From: Kocuria sp.
GTDB lineage: Bacteria > Actinomycetota > Actinomycetes > Actinomycetales > Micrococcaceae
Direction: 5' to 3'
Assembly: GCF_030538595.1 (NCBI RefSeq)
Contig: NZ_JAUNTS010000002.1
Location: 124,001 to 188,000 of the forward strand
DNA length: 64,000 nt
The notes beneath the pieces are model-generated. The model was not told where the DNA came from. It did no database searches and saw only the letters and a list, made by a program, of their open reading frames with translations. Position numbers and translations under genes: made by a program. How positions within the stretch are numbered: position 1 is the stretch's first letter; each line of letters opens with the position of its first letter. Positions 28,496 through 40,104 of this stretch are shown piece by piece.

Positions 28496-29115
28496 AGCGT
28501 TTGCGGTCCAAAGGTTTCCTGGTCCTGGCGGGCCTGCTGATTGCCGCTGCCTTGTTCGGCTCGGCTTCCATGCTGTGGTTCCAGGTCACGGTGCCCAACC
28601 CTGTGCAGGAGATTCAGGTGGGTGTCCGGGGGACTGAAGCCAGCCCCGCTGTACCCGCGCTCGCCCTGGTGGCTGCTGCTGCCTGCCTTGCACTGAGCAT
28701 TGCAGGCAGGGTCCTGCGCTGGGTGGTGGGTGCGGTGATTCCCCTGGCTGCTACGGGAATTGTGATTTCCGTGGTGACCACCCTGGCTGATCCCGTGCGA
28801 GCCACAGAAACCGCCGTGGGGGAGTCTGCCGGTGTGATCGGGGCGGATGCCGGCATTGACCAAGCAGCGTGGCCCTGGGCCACCCTGGTTCTCAGCGTGC
28901 TGCTGTTGGTCATCGGCATCTGGATTCTGGTGGCCATGCGCGGGTGGAGCAGCAACACCAGCAGCCGCTATGAGCGGGAGCGTGATGTTTCCGCCCCTTC
29001 ATCCGCCGCTGAAACGCAGCCAGGACCGGCTGTCCACGACCCTGATGCGGCTCGCCGGGATGGCATTGATGCCTGGGACGCTTTTTCAGACGGCCAAGAT
29101 CCCACCGGCAGATGA
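28492..29115 (+). CDS. Trp biosynthesis-associated membrane protein
   Basis: A 207-residue membrane protein of the family found only in actinobacterial trp operons (Trp_oprn_chp). Four hydrophobic helices are at about 7-27, 47-68, 73-98 and 122-146. The short VTVPNP region and invariant WP near residue 122 sit on the outer face, and an acidic polar tail covers 150-207. The function is unknown; the location suggests tryptophan or indole handling at the membrane. The ATG overlaps the trpE stop. Confidence 0.85.
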   Translation: MKRLRSKGFLVLAGLLIAAALFGSASMLWFQVTVPNPVQEIQVGVRGTEASPAVPALALVAAAACLALSIAGRVLRWVVGAVIPLAATGIVISVVTTLADPVRATETAVGESAGVIGADAGIDQAAWPWATLVLSVLLLVIGIWILVAMRGWSSNTSSRYERERDVSAPSSAAETQPGPAVHDPDAARRDGIDAWDAFSDGQDPTGR

Positions 29116-29215
29116 AGTCCCGTTCGGGGCGTTGACTACAGTTCAGCGCTTGCTCAATGGCACAATGGGCGCCAAGACCGGATTCACACCAGGAACTCAA
29201 CGGGAGACCTCAAGC

Positions 29216-29482
29216 ATGTCGAACCAGAATGAAATTGTGTTGGACCACACCGGCTACGTGGGTCACGGCAATACTCCGGCCGCCTGGACCTGCATTGCCA
29301 TCATGACTGTGGGTGTGCTGGTGGGAGTTGTTGGTTTCACCATTCGAGTGTTCCCCATGTTGTGGGTGGGCGTTGCCATCACCGTGGTGGGCCTGATTGT
29401 TGGGTTCGTGATGAAGCGCATGGGCCTGGGCTATGAAGGTGAAGTTGCCCGCGTTGAAGCCAACGGTGGTCCCTCCCACTGA
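29216..29482 (+). CDS. HGxxPAAW family membrane protein
   Basis: An 88-residue protein carrying the family signature HGNTPAAW (residues 17-24) followed by two hydrophobic helices (about 23-45 and 49-68). It is a small actinobacterial membrane family of unknown function, typically found between the trp-associated membrane protein and trpC, as here. The start ATG 29216 is chosen because MSNQNE matches relatives and GGGAG lies upstream. Longer overlapping frames here are not real. Confidence 0.85.
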   Translation: MSNQNEIVLDHTGYVGHGNTPAAWTCIAIMTVGVLVGVVGFTIRVFPMLWVGVAITVVGLIVGFVMKRMGLGYEGEVARVEANGGPSH

Positions 29483-29508
29483 ATCACAGTCGGCTTCACC
29501 ATCCCCAC

Positions 29509-29545
29509 AACGACCAGTCCCCTTCGTGACAAGGGACTGGTCGTT
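29509..29545 (+). terminator. Hairpin between HGxxPAAW and trpCB
   Basis: A 15-bp stem with one bulged C pairs AACGACCAGTCCCCTT with AAGGGACTGGTCGTT around CGTGAC. It lies 26 bases after the HGxxPAAW stop. A second hairpin (9 bp, loop ACAA, 29570-29591) follows before trpCB. The T-run is weak. It may separate trpCBA from the upstream genes or act as an attenuator. Confidence 0.55.
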
Positions 29546-29628
29546 CGTACAGCGGAGGGCCGGCATTCAGAGTGGATCACAAGATCCGCTCCAACCACGC
29601 CTGATCCGCACACAGAATTGAGACAAGC

Positions 29629-31752
29629 ATGACCTCCACGCCTTCCCCCAACCTCACCCAGCGCACGGGCACGGTCCTGGATCAGATCATCGACGGCGTC
29701 CGGGAGGACTTGGCCGAACGGATGAGCTTGGTCTCCTTGCAGGAGATTCAGGCAGCGGCCCGTGCCGCAGCCCCGGCCCTTGATGCTGTCAGCGCTCTAC
29801 GCGGGCCGCACCTTGACACGCTGGAGATCATTGCGGAGGTCAAGCGGGCCTCCCCGTCCAAGGGTTCCTTGGCACCCATCGCTGATCCCGCCTCACTGGC
29901 TGCCGCCTACGAACGCGGCGGTGCCGCTGTGGTGTCCGTGCTCACGGAAGCCCGGCGCTTCAACGGTTCGCTGCAGGATCTCGACGCAGTGCGTGCCGCG
30001 GTGAACATTCCGGTGCTGCGCAAAGACTTCACGGTGGACGAGTACCAGATCTGGGAAGCCCGCGCCCACGGTGCAGACCTGGTGCTGCTGATTGTGGCTG
30101 CCCTGGATGATGCCACGCTGCAGCATTTCCTGAGCCTCACCCGTTCCCTGGGCATGGAGGCCCTGGTGGAGGCGCACACGGCGGAAGAAATCGAGCGCGC
30201 CAAAAACGCGGGGGCCACCATTGTGGGAGTCAACACGCGCAATTTGAAGACCTTGGAAGTTGACCCTGACCTGTTCGGACGTTTGGCCGCGGGCTTGCCA
30301 CAGGATGCGGTTCTGGTGGCGGAATCCGGGGTGAGTGCACCCGAACAGGTGGAGCTTTACGCCAGCCAGGGCGCCCATGCGGTGCTCACGGGAGAGGCTC
30401 TGGTCCGAGCCGGCGATCCCCTGGGCACGGTCAACGTGTTCCGTTCCGTGGGGGCTGCAGCGCGTGCGCGACTGCGCGCAGAAGGTGAGGCTGCAGCGGG
30501 GGACAACCTGGGGTTTGCCAATGCTCCCGGGCCGTATTTTGGCGATTTCGGTGGCCGCTGGATGCCCGAATCGCTGATCGCCGCGCTCGATCAGGTGGAG
30601 GAGACCTTTGAGAAGGCGCGCGCCGACCAAGACTTTTTGGAGGAGTTCCGGCGTCTGAGCCGCAATTATGCCAACCGGCCATCTCTACTCACGGAGGCCA
30701 AGCGTTTCTCCCAGGTTGCCGGGTGCCGTGTGTTGCTCAAACGCGAAGATCTCAATCACACGGGTTCGCACAAGATCAACAATGTTCTGGGTCAGGCTCT
30801 TTTGGCCCAGCGCATGGGTAAAACGCGTCTGATTGCAGAAACGGGTGCCGGTCAGCACGGAGTGGCCACCGCCACCGCCGCGGCGCTGTTGGGTATGGAA
30901 TGCGTGATCTACATGGGTGCCGAGGACACGGAGCGTCAGGCGCTGAATGTGGCACGCATGGAGCTCTTGGGCGCCTCTGTGGTGCCGGTGGAGAACGGCT
31001 CCCGCACGCTGAAAGATGCCATCAATGAGGCTTTGCGGGACTGGGTGGCCTCCGTGGACACCACCCACTATCTGCTGGGGACCGCTGCTGGCCCCCACCC
31101 CTTCCCGGCCATGGTGCGTTGGTTCCACCAGGCCATCGGTGAGGAAGCCCGCGCTCAGTGCTTGGCGCAGACGGGACGTTTGCCGGACGCAGTGGCAGCC
31201 TGTGTGGGCGGTGGGTCAAATGCCATCGGCATTTTCCACGGCTTCCTGGATGATCCAGAGGTTGCCCTGTGGGGTTTTGAAGCGGGCGGCGACGGCGTGG
31301 ACACACCGCGGCACGCAGCCACCATCTCCCTGGGCCGCCCGGGCGTGCTGCACGGTGCCAAGACGTTCCTGATGCAGGACCGAGACGGTCAAACCATAGA
31401 GTCCCACTCCGTGTCCGCGGGTCTGGACTACCCGGCCGTGGGACCGGAACACGCCTACCTCAGTGCGGCAGGTCGGGTCACCTATGAGGCGATCACGGAT
31501 GTGGAGGCCATGGAGGCTTTCCGCCTGCTGTGCCGCACCGAGGGCATCATTCCCGCCATCGAGTCCTCTCACGCACTGGCCGGTGCACTCAAGATCGGCC
31601 AGCGGTGGGGGCAGGAGTTCGGAGCTGAGGCCGCGGACAAGGTGGTGGTGGTCTCCCTGTCCGGGCGTGGTGACAAGGACGTGGCCACAGCTGCCAAGTG
31701 GTTCGGCCTGGTGGAGCCCGAACATGACGAAATCAAGCAGGAGGCCCAGTGA
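29629..31752 (+). CDS. trpCB: Fused indole-3-glycerol phosphate synthase / tryptophan synthase beta chain
   Basis: A 707-residue single chain joins two normally separate Trp enzymes. Residues about 1-275 are TrpC, with [10 protein letters not shown] (Lys72), [16 protein letters not shown] (Lys132), VNTRNLKT and VAESGVS. Residues about 298-707 are TrpB, with [14 protein letters not shown], the PLP lysine in HTGSHKINN (Lys382), [11 protein letters not shown] and the GGGSNA phosphate site. About 22 Ala/Arg/Glu-rich residues link them. No stop, frameshift or ribosome binding site lies at the junction, so this looks like a true fusion. It overlaps trpA by 4 bases. The product would make IGP and also bind the TrpA partner. 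Confidence 0.95.
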   Translation: MTSTPSPNLTQRTGTVLDQIIDGVREDLAERMSLVSLQEIQAAARAAAPALDAVSALRGPHLDTLEIIAEVKRASPSKGSLAPIADPASLAAAYERGGAAVVSVLTEARRFNGSLQDLDAVRAAVNIPVLRKDFTVDEYQIWEARAHGADLVLLIVAALDDATLQHFLSLTRSLGMEALVEAHTAEEIERAKNAGATIVGVNTRNLKTLEVDPDLFGRLAAGLPQDAVLVAESGVSAPEQVELYASQGAHAVLTGEALVRAGDPLGTVNVFRSVGAAARARLRAEGEAAAGDNLGFANAPGPYFGDFGGRWMPESLIAALDQVEETFEKARADQDFLEEFRRLSRNYANRPSLLTEAKRFSQVAGCRVLLKREDLNHTGSHKINNVLGQALLAQRMGKTRLIAETGAGQHGVATATAAALLGMECVIYMGAEDTERQALNVARMELLGASVVPVENGSRTLKDAINEALRDWVASVDTTHYLLGTAAGPHPFPAMVRWFHQAIGEEARAQCLAQTGRLPDAVAACVGGGSNAIGIFHGFLDDPEVALWGFEAGGDGVDTPRHAATISLGRPGVLHGAKTFLMQDRDGQTIESHSVSAGLDYPAVGPEHAYLSAAGRVTYEAITDVEAMEAFRLLCRTEGIIPAIESSHALAGALKIGQRWGQEFGAEAADKVVVVSLSGRGDKDVATAAKWFGLVEPEHDEIKQEAQ

Positions 31753-32609
31753 ACACCGTGGCGCAACCCACCGACCTGGCCTCCAGGATCATCCCGCCGG
31801 AAGCCCTGGTCCAGCGTTCCTCCCGGCTGGCCGAGCGGATAGCGCAGTGCAAGGCGGAAGGTCGCACCGCTCTGATCGGTTATCTTCCGGCAGGGTTCCC
31901 CACCGTGGCGGAGTCCATTGAGGCGGCTGTGGCGCTGGGCAACAACGGGGCGGACATCATTGAAATCGGGATTCCGTATTCCGATCCGGTGATGGATGGC
32001 ACCGTGATCCAAAACGCCACCACCACGGCTTTGGCCAACGGGTTCCAGGTGGAAGATGTGTTCACGGTGATTCATGCGATTGCCACCCGAACGAATGCCG
32101 TGCCCATTGTGATGACCTACTGGAATCCGGTCTTGCAGCGCGGGGTGGACAATTTTGCCCGTGAGCTGGCTGAAGCCGGGGGCGCAGGAATCATCACGCC
32201 CGATCTCATTCCTGATGAAGCCGCCGACTGGTTTGCTGCCTCTGTCGAATACGGGCTGGATCGAATTTTCCTGGTGGCCCCCTCCAGCACCCGGGAGCGG
32301 ATGGAATTGACCGTCAAAGCCTCCAGCGGCTTTGTCTACGCCGTCTCCGTCATGGGCGTGACCGGCGCTCGGGACGCCGTTTCGGATGCCGCGCAGTCCG
32401 TGGTGGAGCGCACGCGAGCAGCCGGTGACATTGCGGTCTGCGTTGGGCTGGGTGTTTCCAGGCGCGAACACGTCCAAGAAATTGGGGCCTACGCTGACGG
32501 AGTGATTGTGGGAACCGCATTGGTCAAAGCCTTGGCCGACGGCGGACCGGGCGCGGTTGGCGCCTTGGCCGCGGACTTGGCCGGACACCAACAACAGCAA
32601 GGCAACTGA
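31749..32609 (+). CDS. trpA: Tryptophan synthase alpha chain
   Basis: A 286-residue TrpA that cleaves indole-3-glycerol phosphate to indole and glyceraldehyde 3-phosphate. The catalytic Glu is in [17 protein letters not shown] (near residue 75) with the Asp a few residues later. Phosphate-site glycines are in [11 protein letters not shown] and GVIVGTAL. The GTG start overlaps the trpCB stop, with AGGAGG upstream, so it is translationally coupled to its physical partner TrpB. lgt follows after 5 bases. Confidence 0.96.
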   Translation: MNTVAQPTDLASRIIPPEALVQRSSRLAERIAQCKAEGRTALIGYLPAGFPTVAESIEAAVALGNNGADIIEIGIPYSDPVMDGTVIQNATTTALANGFQVEDVFTVIHAIATRTNAVPIVMTYWNPVLQRGVDNFARELAEAGGAGIITPDLIPDEAADWFAASVEYGLDRIFLVAPSSTRERMELTVKASSGFVYAVSVMGVTGARDAVSDAAQSVVERTRAAGDIAVCVGLGVSRREHVQEIGAYADGVIVGTALVKALADGGPGAVGALAADLAGHQQQQGN

Positions 32610-32614
32610 CCCGT

Positions 32615-33523
32615 ATGAACTCCATTGCCCTGTCCATTCCCTCTCCGTCCTGGTCCAGTTTCAATCTGGGACCGCTGACCATTCACGCCTACGCACTGTG
32701 CATCATGGCGGGGATGGTGGCAGCGGTGCTGATCACCCGGCGTCGTTGGGCAAAACGCGGCCTGAATCCAGACATCGTGCTGGATGCCGCTCTTCTGGCC
32801 ATCCCCATGGGCATTGTGGGGGCAAGGCTCTACCACGTGGCCATCACCGACCCCACCTACTATTTCGGGTCCTGGGCAGGCATCCGGGAGATTCCCATGC
32901 TGTGGCACGGCGGTCTGGGCATCATGGGTGGCGTGGCCTTCGGGGCCCTGGCGGTGTGGATCGTGTGCCGCCGCAACAAGGTCTCCCTTGCGGTTTTCGC
33001 CGATTGTGTTGCTCCGGCACTGTTGGTGGCGCAAGCCATTGGCCGGTGGGGAAATTGGTTCAATCAAGAACTGTTCGGTGCACCCACCACGCTGCCTTGG
33101 GGCCTGGAAATTTCCATGTCCTCCGGGAACTTCCCCGCAGGCACAGAAGCCGGCACGCTGTTCCATCCCACCTTCTTGTACGAATCAATCTGGAACCTTC
33201 TGGGCGCAGCACTTCTGATCTGGCTCAGTAACTCGGCACGCACTGCCCACCGGGTGGATGGTGGACGTCTTTTTGCCCTCTACCTGATCTGGTACGGGCT
33301 GGGGCGCCTGTTCATTGAACTGTTCTTGCGGATTGACCCGTCATATTTGCTCTGGGGCCTGCGCATTCACGTGTATACGGCCGGTGCCATCGTGGTGCTC
33401 GGTGTTGTGCTTTTCCTGGTGATCCAGCGCAGGACAGGCACTGCCCGAACCGCGGTAAATGCAGATCGGCAAGGACAGTCACCAGCAGTTGATGCAGCCG
33501 GCAGCGGCTCCACGGCACCGTAA
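32615..33523 (+). CDS. lgt: Prolipoprotein diacylglyceryl transferase
   Basis: A 302-residue polytopic membrane enzyme that attaches diacylglycerol to the lipobox cysteine. Signature segments are HAYALCIMAG, GARLYHV, WHGGLGIMGG, the Lgt motif AIGRWGNWFNQELFG and HPTFLYESIWN. About seven helices are predicted by hydrophobicity. A polar C-terminal tail of about 30 residues is not part of the core. It is coupled to trpA (5-base gap), common in Micrococcales. Its substrates here would include CtaC and the GerMN lipoprotein. Confidence 0.95.
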   Translation: MNSIALSIPSPSWSSFNLGPLTIHAYALCIMAGMVAAVLITRRRWAKRGLNPDIVLDAALLAIPMGIVGARLYHVAITDPTYYFGSWAGIREIPMLWHGGLGIMGGVAFGALAVWIVCRRNKVSLAVFADCVAPALLVAQAIGRWGNWFNQELFGAPTTLPWGLEISMSSGNFPAGTEAGTLFHPTFLYESIWNLLGAALLIWLSNSARTAHRVDGGRLFALYLIWYGLGRLFIELFLRIDPSYLLWGLRIHVYTAGAIVVLGVVLFLVIQRRTGTARTAVNADRQGQSPAVDAAGSGSTAP

Positions 33524-33584
33524 TTGGGGCCTAGATTTCACGCGTGTAACAAGCGTGCAACGTCGTCGCCATAATCTGGAGCGG

Positions 33585-33590
33585 TATGAT
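33585..33590 (+). promoter_or_regulatory. -10 element upstream of gltB
   Basis: TATGAT is a near-consensus -10 hexamer about 110 bases ahead of the gltB ATG, leaving a leader of roughly 100 bases. No convincing -35 is seen. Confidence 0.35.
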
Positions 33591-33699
33591 TTCGGCGATC
33601 GGGTTCGAGGACGAACCACCCACCACACCTTGAGGTGTCGTCTGCCCGCCATGCCTGTGCGGCATGTGCCTTCAAGCCCGCCCAGTGAGGAGACCCTCT

Positions 33700-36600
33700 A
33701 TGACGCAGCCCGAATCCGGACAGCAGCCGCAAGTTTCTGCGGATCAGCGGGGCGTTGACCGCTCCGAGGTGGACACCCACCAGGAGGTCGCTCACGCAGA
33801 GCAGGCCGTGGTGTCCCCGTTCCAGCAGTTCTCCACTGCACCGCAGGAACAGGGGTTGTACCGTCCGCAGGAAGAGAAGGACGCCTGCGGTCTTGCCGTG
33901 ATTGCCACCCTGACCGGGACCGCCCGCCACGAAATCGTGGAGAAGGCGTTGATCGCTTTGCGCGCGCTGGAGCACCGCGGCGCCGTGGGCGGAGATGAGG
34001 GCACGGGTGATGGCGCCGGCATTCTCCTGCAGATTCCGGATGGCTTTTTCCGTGAGGTCCTGGACTTTGACCTGCCGCCCTTCGGCGCCTATGCCGTGGG
34101 ATCGGCCTTCTTGCCCACTGATTCCCAAGGCACGCAAAAGGCTGATCAGCTCAAGGCTTCTATTGCCAAGATTGCTGAAGCTGAGGGCCTGGAGGTTCTG
34201 GGCTGGCGTGATGTCCCCGTTGAGGCTTCCGCCGTGGGCTCGGCGGCCCGCTCCGTGATGCCGTATTTTGCTCAGGTGTTCGTCCGGGAGGCTCCGGATG
34301 CTCGGGAGGCGTTCACAGGTCACATCCCAGTTTACGATCTGGACGGTGAGGCGGCCCAGCGTCAGCTGGACCAAAAAGCCTTCCGGCTGCGCAAGCGGTC
34401 GCAGAATCGGTTGGGCGTGTACTTCCCGTCCTTCTCCTCCTCCACGATTGTCTACAAGGGCATGTTGACCACAGCCCAGTTGGAGCCGTTCTACCCGGAT
34501 CTTTCGGATGATCGTTTTGCCACCAAGCTGGCCGTGGTTCACTCCCGGTTCTCCACCAACACCTTCCCGTCCTGGCCCCTGGCCCAGCCCATGCGCATCT
34601 TGGCGCACAACGGTGAAATCAACACGGTCAAGGGCAACCGGAACTGGATGCGGGCACGCCAGTCCCAGCTGAAGTCCCCGCTGTTGGGCCGCAATCCGGA
34701 GGAACTTTTCCCCATTTGCTCGGAAGGCGCCTCAGACTCTCAGTCCCTGGATGAAGTGGCGGAGCTGTTGATGCTCTCCGGGCGTCCCATCACCCAAGCC
34801 ATGATGATGATGATCCCGGAGGCGTGGGAAAACCACGAAACCATGGATCCGGACCGCAAGGCCTTTTACGAATACCACTCCACGCTCATGGAGCCGTGGG
34901 ACGGCCCCGCAGCTGTTGCCTTCACGGATGGTCGCCGCGTGGGCTCGGTGCTGGACCGTAATGGTTTGCGCCCGGGCCGCTTCTGGGAAACTGAAGATGG
35001 TTTGGTGGTTTTTGCCTCCGAGGTGGGGGTGGTTGACCTTTCGGATCGCACCATCGTGCGCAAGGGCCGGGTTTCTCCGGGGACCATGTTCCTGGTGGAC
35101 ACCGTTGAGGGGCGTGTGATTGAAGACCAGGAACTCAAGCGGGAAGTGGCCACGCTGAAGCCCTGGAAGGAGTGGACGGAAGGCAATCTGGTCCGGTTCG
35201 AGGATCTGCCCCAGCGTGAGCACATGGTCCACCCGCGCCGCTCGATTGAACTGCGCCAGAAGACCTTTGGCTACACCCACGAGGAACTGCGCAAAATTGT
35301 GGGGCCCATGGCTCTGAACGGTGCGGAACCCATTTACGCGATGGGTACGGACACACCGGTGGCCGTTCTGGCTGACCGTCCGCATCTGCTCTTTGACTAC
35401 TTTGTGCAGTCCTTTGCCCAGGTGACCAATCCGCCTCTGGATGCCATCCGTGAGGAACTGGTGACCTCCCTGAAGGGCGCGTTGGGCCCCATGGGCAACC
35501 TGCTCACCACCAAACGGGTGCGCACCCATCAGGTGGGTCTGGATTTTCCCGTCATCAACAATGATCAGTTGGATCAGATCCTCCACCTGGATGACGACGA
35601 CGAACTCGCCGTGACCCTCAAGGTTCGCGGACTCTACCGTCCTGAAACCGGGGGAGCTGGCCTGCGAGCACGCATTGCAGAGATCTGTGAGAAGGTTTCC
35701 GCCGCCGTGAACCGCGGGGTGGAGTTCGTGGTGATCTCCGACCGTGACTCCAACGGCCAGTGGGCGCCGATTCCGTCCCTGCTGTTGACCAGCGCCATTC
35801 ACCATCACTTGTTGCGTTCCGCCACGCGGACCCGCTGCTCCCTGGTGGTGGAAGCCGGCGATGTTCGGGAGGTCCACCACGTGGCCCTGCTGGTGGGTTA
35901 CGGGGCCTCTGCGGTGAACCCGTATTTGGCCATGGAGTCTGCCGAGGAACTGGTGCGCACCGGCCAGATCGAAGGTGTCACCGAGGACCAGGCCGTTTAC
36001 AACCTGATCAAAGCCCTGGGCAAAGGTGTCCAGAAGATCATGTCCAAAATGGGCATCTCCACGGTCTCCTCCTACTGCGGAGCTCAGACTTTTGAGGCCC
36101 TGGGGCTGTCCCGGGATTTGATTGACGACTTTTTTGCCGGCACCACCTCTCAGATCGACGGTGTTGGCTTGGACGTCATTGCGGACGAAGCGGCTGCTCG
36201 GCACCGGCGTGGGTATCCGGCCGATGGGGTGCGCGAGCCGTACATCGGGTTGGAAACCGGTGGCGAATACGACTGGCGCCGGGATGGTGCACCGCACCTG
36301 TTCAGCCCGGAAACCGTGTTCCGGTTGCAGCACGCCACCCGTACGGGGCGCTATGACATCTTCAAGTCTTATACCCGTTTGGTGGATGACCAGTCGGAGG
36401 AGTTGAAGACCATCCGGGGTCTGCTCAGCTTTGCTCCCGATCGGTCGCCCATCAGCATTGATGAGGTGGAGCCCATTGAGTCCATCCTCAAACGGTTCTC
36501 CACCGGAGCCATGTCCTACGGCTCGATTTCACAGGAGGCCCACGAAACTCTGGCCATTGCCATGAACCAGATCGGCGGCAAATCCAACACCGGTGAGGGC

Positions 36601-38427
36601 GGTGAGGACGTTGACCGCCTGATGGACCCCGCACGGCGTTCAGCCATCAAGCAGGTGGCCTCCGGACGTTTTGGCGTCACCAGCTTGTACCTGACCAATG
36701 CTGATGACATCCAGATCAAAATGGCACAGGGGGCCAAGCCCGGTGAGGGCGGTCAGCTGATGGCCCAGAAGGTCTACCCGTGGGTGGCCCGCACACGGCA
36801 CTCCACACCGGGTGTTTCCCTGATTTCTCCGCCACCGCATCACGACATCTACTCGATCGAAGATCTGGCGCAGCTGATCTACGACCTCAAACGCTCCAAC
36901 CCGTCCGCCCGCGTGCACGTCAAGCTGGTTTCGGAAATCGGGATCGGCACCGTGGCCAGTGGCGTGACCAAGGCCAGGGCCGACGTCGTCCTGGTGTCCG
37001 GGCACGACGGCGGTACGGGTGCCGCGCCGCTGAACTCCCTCAAGCATGCGGGGCTTCCGTGGGAGCTGGGTTTGGCGGAAACTCAGCAGACGTTGATGCT
37101 CAACAACCTGCGCGAGCGTGTGGTGGTCCAGGCCGATGGCCAGATGAAGACTGGCCGTGACGTGGTGATCGCCGCCTTGCTGGGTGCCGAAGAATTCGGT
37201 TTTGCCACGGCACCTCTGGTGGTCGAGGGCTGCATCATGATGCGCAAGTGTCACCTGGACACCTGCCCCGTGGGTGTGGCCACGCAGAACCCGCTGCTGC
37301 GGGAACGGTTCACGGGCAAGGCCGAGCACGTGGTCAACTTCTTCCGGTTCATTGCCGAAGAGGTGCGGGAACTGCTGGCCGAACTCGGATTCCGGTCCTT
37401 GGAGGAAGCCATCGGTCACGCTGAGGTGTTGCGCACCGAACGGGCGATCGAGCACTGGAAGGCCAACGGCCTGGATCTCAGCCCCATCCTGTACTCGGCC
37501 TCCTTGGAAGAGCCGGGGAGGGCCGTGCGCTCCGGGCGCGGGCAGCACCATGAGCTCGATGAGCACTTTGATGTTGCCCTGATTCAGGAAGCGCAACCGG
37601 CACTGCAGCACCGGGAGCCAGTGGCTCTGCAGCACACCATTGTCAATACCGACCGTGCGGTGGGCACCATGCTGGGCCACCACGTCACCAAGACGTTCCA
37701 GACGGAGGAGTTGGCGGATGACACCATCACGGTGGCGCTGAACGGGCAAGCCGGTCAGTCCCTGGGTGCGTTCATGCCCAAGGGCATCACGCTGCGTCTG
37801 GAAGGTGATGCCAATGACTACACCGGCAAGGGCCTGTCCGGTGGGCGCATTGTGGTGCGCCCCGAGCGGGACGCCGCATTTGCCGCCGAGGACAATGTGG
37901 TGGCCGGCAACGTGATCGGCTACGGCGCCACCAGCGGTGAAATGTTCTTGCGCGGCCGGGTGGGAGAGCGGTTCCTGGTGCGCAACTCGGGTGCCACGGC
38001 CGTGGTGGAAGGCATTGGTGACCACGGGTGTGAATACATGACCGGTGGTACGGCTCTGGTGATTGGCCCCACGGGTCGCAATTTTGGTGCCGGCATGTCA
38101 GGCGGTGTGGCCTATGTTCTGGATCTGGCCGAAACGTCAGTGAACCTGCAGTCACGGACCTCCGGTGAGTTGCAGTTGTCCGAGTTGGATGACAACGACT
38201 CCCAAACCGTCCGCGAGTTGCTGCAGCGTCACGTGGAGGAAACCGGCTCCACGCACGCCCAGAACCTTCTTGCAGATGTGCCCGCCACGGTGGCGCGCCT
38301 GACCAAGGTGCTGCCGCGGGACTACTCCGCGGTGTTGGGCATTCGTGCCCAAGCACAAGCTGCCGGGCAAGACCCGGACGGCTCCGAAACCTGGAACAAG
38401 ATCCTGGAGGTGACCACCCGTGGCTGA
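33700..38427 (+). CDS. gltB: Glutamate synthase large subunit (NADPH-GOGAT)
   Basis: A 1575-residue GOGAT alpha subunit. After a 62-residue propeptide, longer than the E. coli one, Cys63 ([10 protein letters not shown]) should become the N-terminal glutaminase nucleophile. Next come the glutaminase domain, the central domain, the FMN barrel with its Fe-S cysteines in [13 protein letters not shown] (C1178, C1184, C1189), and the C-terminal Gly-rich beta helix. The start is set at ATG 33700 with GAGGAG upstream. The gene overlaps gltD by 8 bases. The complex makes glutamate from glutamine and 2-oxoglutarate. Confidence 0.96.
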   Translation: MTQPESGQQPQVSADQRGVDRSEVDTHQEVAHAEQAVVSPFQQFSTAPQEQGLYRPQEEKDACGLAVIATLTGTARHEIVEKALIALRALEHRGAVGGDEGTGDGAGILLQIPDGFFREVLDFDLPPFGAYAVGSAFLPTDSQGTQKADQLKASIAKIAEAEGLEVLGWRDVPVEASAVGSAARSVMPYFAQVFVREAPDAREAFTGHIPVYDLDGEAAQRQLDQKAFRLRKRSQNRLGVYFPSFSSSTIVYKGMLTTAQLEPFYPDLSDDRFATKLAVVHSRFSTNTFPSWPLAQPMRILAHNGEINTVKGNRNWMRARQSQLKSPLLGRNPEELFPICSEGASDSQSLDEVAELLMLSGRPITQAMMMMIPEAWENHETMDPDRKAFYEYHSTLMEPWDGPAAVAFTDGRRVGSVLDRNGLRPGRFWETEDGLVVFASEVGVVDLSDRTIVRKGRVSPGTMFLVDTVEGRVIEDQELKREVATLKPWKEWTEGNLVRFEDLPQREHMVHPRRSIELRQKTFGYTHEELRKIVGPMALNGAEPIYAMGTDTPVAVLADRPHLLFDYFVQSFAQVTNPPLDAIREELVTSLKGALGPMGNLLTTKRVRTHQVGLDFPVINNDQLDQILHLDDDDELAVTLKVRGLYRPETGGAGLRARIAEICEKVSAAVNRGVEFVVISDRDSNGQWAPIPSLLLTSAIHHHLLRSATRTRCSLVVEAGDVREVHHVALLVGYGASAVNPYLAMESAEELVRTGQIEGVTEDQAVYNLIKALGKGVQKIMSKMGISTVSSYCGAQTFEALGLSRDLIDDFFAGTTSQIDGVGLDVIADEAAARHRRGYPADGVREPYIGLETGGEYDWRRDGAPHLFSPETVFRLQHATRTGRYDIFKSYTRLVDDQSEELKTIRGLLSFAPDRSPISIDEVEPIESILKRFSTGAMSYGSISQEAHETLAIAMNQIGGKSNTGEGGEDVDRLMDPARRSAIKQVASGRFGVTSLYLTNADDIQIKMAQGAKPGEGGQLMAQKVYPWVARTRHSTPGVSLISPPPHHDIYSIEDLAQLIYDLKRSNPSARVHVKLVSEIGIGTVASGVTKARADVVLVSGHDGGTGAAPLNSLKHAGLPWELGLAETQQTLMLNNLRERVVVQADGQMKTGRDVVIAALLGAEEFGFATAPLVVEGCIMMRKCHLDTCPVGVATQNPLLRERFTGKAEHVVNFFRFIAEEVRELLAELGFRSLEEAIGHAEVLRTERAIEHWKANGLDLSPILYSASLEEPGRAVRSGRGQHHELDEHFDVALIQEAQPALQHREPVALQHTIVNTDRAVGTMLGHHVTKTFQTEELADDTITVALNGQAGQSLGAFMPKGITLRLEGDANDYTGKGLSGGRIVVRPERDAAFAAEDNVVAGNVIGYGATSGEMFLRGRVGERFLVRNSGATAVVEGIGDHGCEYMTGGTALVIGPTGRNFGAGMSGGVAYVLDLAETSVNLQSRTSGELQLSELDDNDSQTVRELLQRHVEETGSTHAQNLLADVPATVARLTKVLPRDYSAVLGIRAQAQAAGQDPDGSETWNKILEVTTRG

Positions 38428-39880
38428 TCCGCGCGGATTCCTCAAAATCACCGAACGGCAGGACCGCCCCAAGCGGCCCGTTCCGGTGCGCATCATGGAC
38501 TTCAATGAGGTTCAGACGGCACCGCATTCAGCGGTGCTCAAGAACCAGGCAGGCCGCTGCATGGACTGCGGTGTTCCGTTCTGCCACCGCGGTTGTCCTC
38601 TGGGCAACTTGATTCCGGAGTGGAACGATCTGGTCTGGCGGGGCCGCTCCCGGGAGGCCGTGGCACGCATGCACGCCACCAACAACTTCCCGGAGTTCAC
38701 GGGGCGGGTGTGCCCGGCGCCGTGTGAAACCGCGTGCGTTTTGGGTATCAACCAACCTGCGGTGACCATCAAGCAGGTGGAGTACTCCATCGGTGAGATG
38801 GCTTTTGACGAAGGCATTGTGGAGCCGTTCATCCCGGAGCGCCTGGTGGGTCAAACCGTAGCCGTGGTGGGGTCCGGGCCAGCTGGCCTGGCCGCTGCCC
38901 AGCAGCTGACCCAAGCGGGCTTCACCGTGGCGGTCTATGAACGTGATGACCGCATTGGCGGGCTGCTGCGGTATGGCATTCCCGATTTCAAGCTGGAGAA
39001 GGAAATCCTGGACCGTCGCCTGGATGTCATGCGTGCCGAAGGCACTCGCTTCCGCACCGGCGTTGAGATCGGCAAGGACATCACTTGGGATCAGCTGCGC
39101 CGTCGTTACGACGCCGTGGTGGTGGCCACGGGTGCTCTGGAACCCAGGGAACTGGGTGTGCCCGGACGTGACCTGTCCGGCGTGCATCACGCCATGGATT
39201 ACCTGACCCAGGCCAACCGCGTGCAGGCCGGAGACCAGGTGGTTGGTCAAATCCACGCGGAGGGCAAACACGTGGTGGTGTTGGGCGGTGGTGACACCGG
39301 CTCAGACTGCATCGGTACGGCCAACCGGCAGAATGCGGCCTCCGTGACCAATATCGCCATTGGATTTGAGCTGCCCACCGAGCGCCCGGACGACCAGCCG
39401 TGGCCCATGGACCCGCGAGTACTGGATGTTTCTTCTTCCCATGAGGAAGGTGTGGACCGTGTTTATCTCTCCTCCACCGTGGAGTTCTTGGGGGAGGACG
39501 GGCGCGTGACCGCCCTGAAGGTGGCTGAAACTGAATACCTCCCGGATGGGCGGCGCGTACCCAAGGCGGGGACGGAACGAGTGGTGCAGGCCGACCTCGT
39601 GCTCCTGGCACTGGGCTTCACCGGAAATCAATCTGAACAGTTGGTGGAGCAGATTGAAACGGACCTGGACAAGCGCGGGAACGTGGCCAGGGATGAGAAC
39701 TACATGACCACCGTTGACGGCGTGTTTTCCTGTGGCGACGCCGGACGCGGGGCCTCCCTGGTGGTCTGGGCCATTGCCGAAGGCCGCGCCTGCGCCTCTG
39801 CCGTGGAGAAGTTCCTGACGGGCAGCACCCGCCTCCCATTCCCCGTGGCACCCAGCACCGAGGGCATCAACCTGCGGTGA
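38420..39880 (+). CDS. gltD: Glutamate synthase small subunit
   Basis: A 486-residue GOGAT beta subunit that passes electrons from NADPH to GltB through FAD and Fe-S clusters. The N-terminal cysteine-rich part ([15 protein letters not shown], then CPAPCETAC) holds the [4Fe-4S] clusters. The FAD-binding [13 protein letters not shown] and NAD(P)-binding [11 protein letters not shown] motifs follow, ending in the flavin site [17 protein letters not shown]. The GTG start lies inside the end of gltB (8-base overlap). A hairpin follows the stop. Confidence 0.96.
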   Translation: MADPRGFLKITERQDRPKRPVPVRIMDFNEVQTAPHSAVLKNQAGRCMDCGVPFCHRGCPLGNLIPEWNDLVWRGRSREAVARMHATNNFPEFTGRVCPAPCETACVLGINQPAVTIKQVEYSIGEMAFDEGIVEPFIPERLVGQTVAVVGSGPAGLAAAQQLTQAGFTVAVYERDDRIGGLLRYGIPDFKLEKEILDRRLDVMRAEGTRFRTGVEIGKDITWDQLRRRYDAVVVATGALEPRELGVPGRDLSGVHHAMDYLTQANRVQAGDQVVGQIHAEGKHVVVLGGGDTGSDCIGTANRQNAASVTNIAIGFELPTERPDDQPWPMDPRVLDVSSSHEEGVDRVYLSSTVEFLGEDGRVTALKVAETEYLPDGRRVPKAGTERVVQADLVLLALGFTGNQSEQLVEQIETDLDKRGNVARDENYMTTVDGVFSCGDAGRGASLVVWAIAEGRACASAVEKFLTGSTRLPFPVAPSTEGINLR

Positions 39881-39894
39881 ACCCGTCAATGTTG

Positions 39895-39935
39895 ACGGCG
39901 GCGGTGGGCAAAGCACAGCAACCCACCGCCGTCGT
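39895..39935 (+). terminator. gltD terminator candidate
   Basis: A 14-bp stem with one mismatch (ACGGCGGCGGTGGG with CCCACCGCCGTCGT) closes a 13-base loop, starting 14 bases after the gltD stop. It is followed by TTGCTG rather than a true T-run. TAGGGT at 39961-39966 and TAAGAT at 40057-40062 beyond it are possible pyk -10 elements. Confidence 0.55.
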
Positions 39936-40104
39936 TGCTGTGCGGGGAGCCCAAGGCGAGTAGGGTGGAAGGTGAAGCAGGCCGGAGACGGCCTGAACGC
40001 CCTGGCAGTGACGCCGCGTCGGCCCGACCATCCCGCGCACGTTACGGGTCGATGCGTAAGATGCCCTGTTGGGCCCATCCGTATTCGACCGAAAGGGATT
40101 CCTC

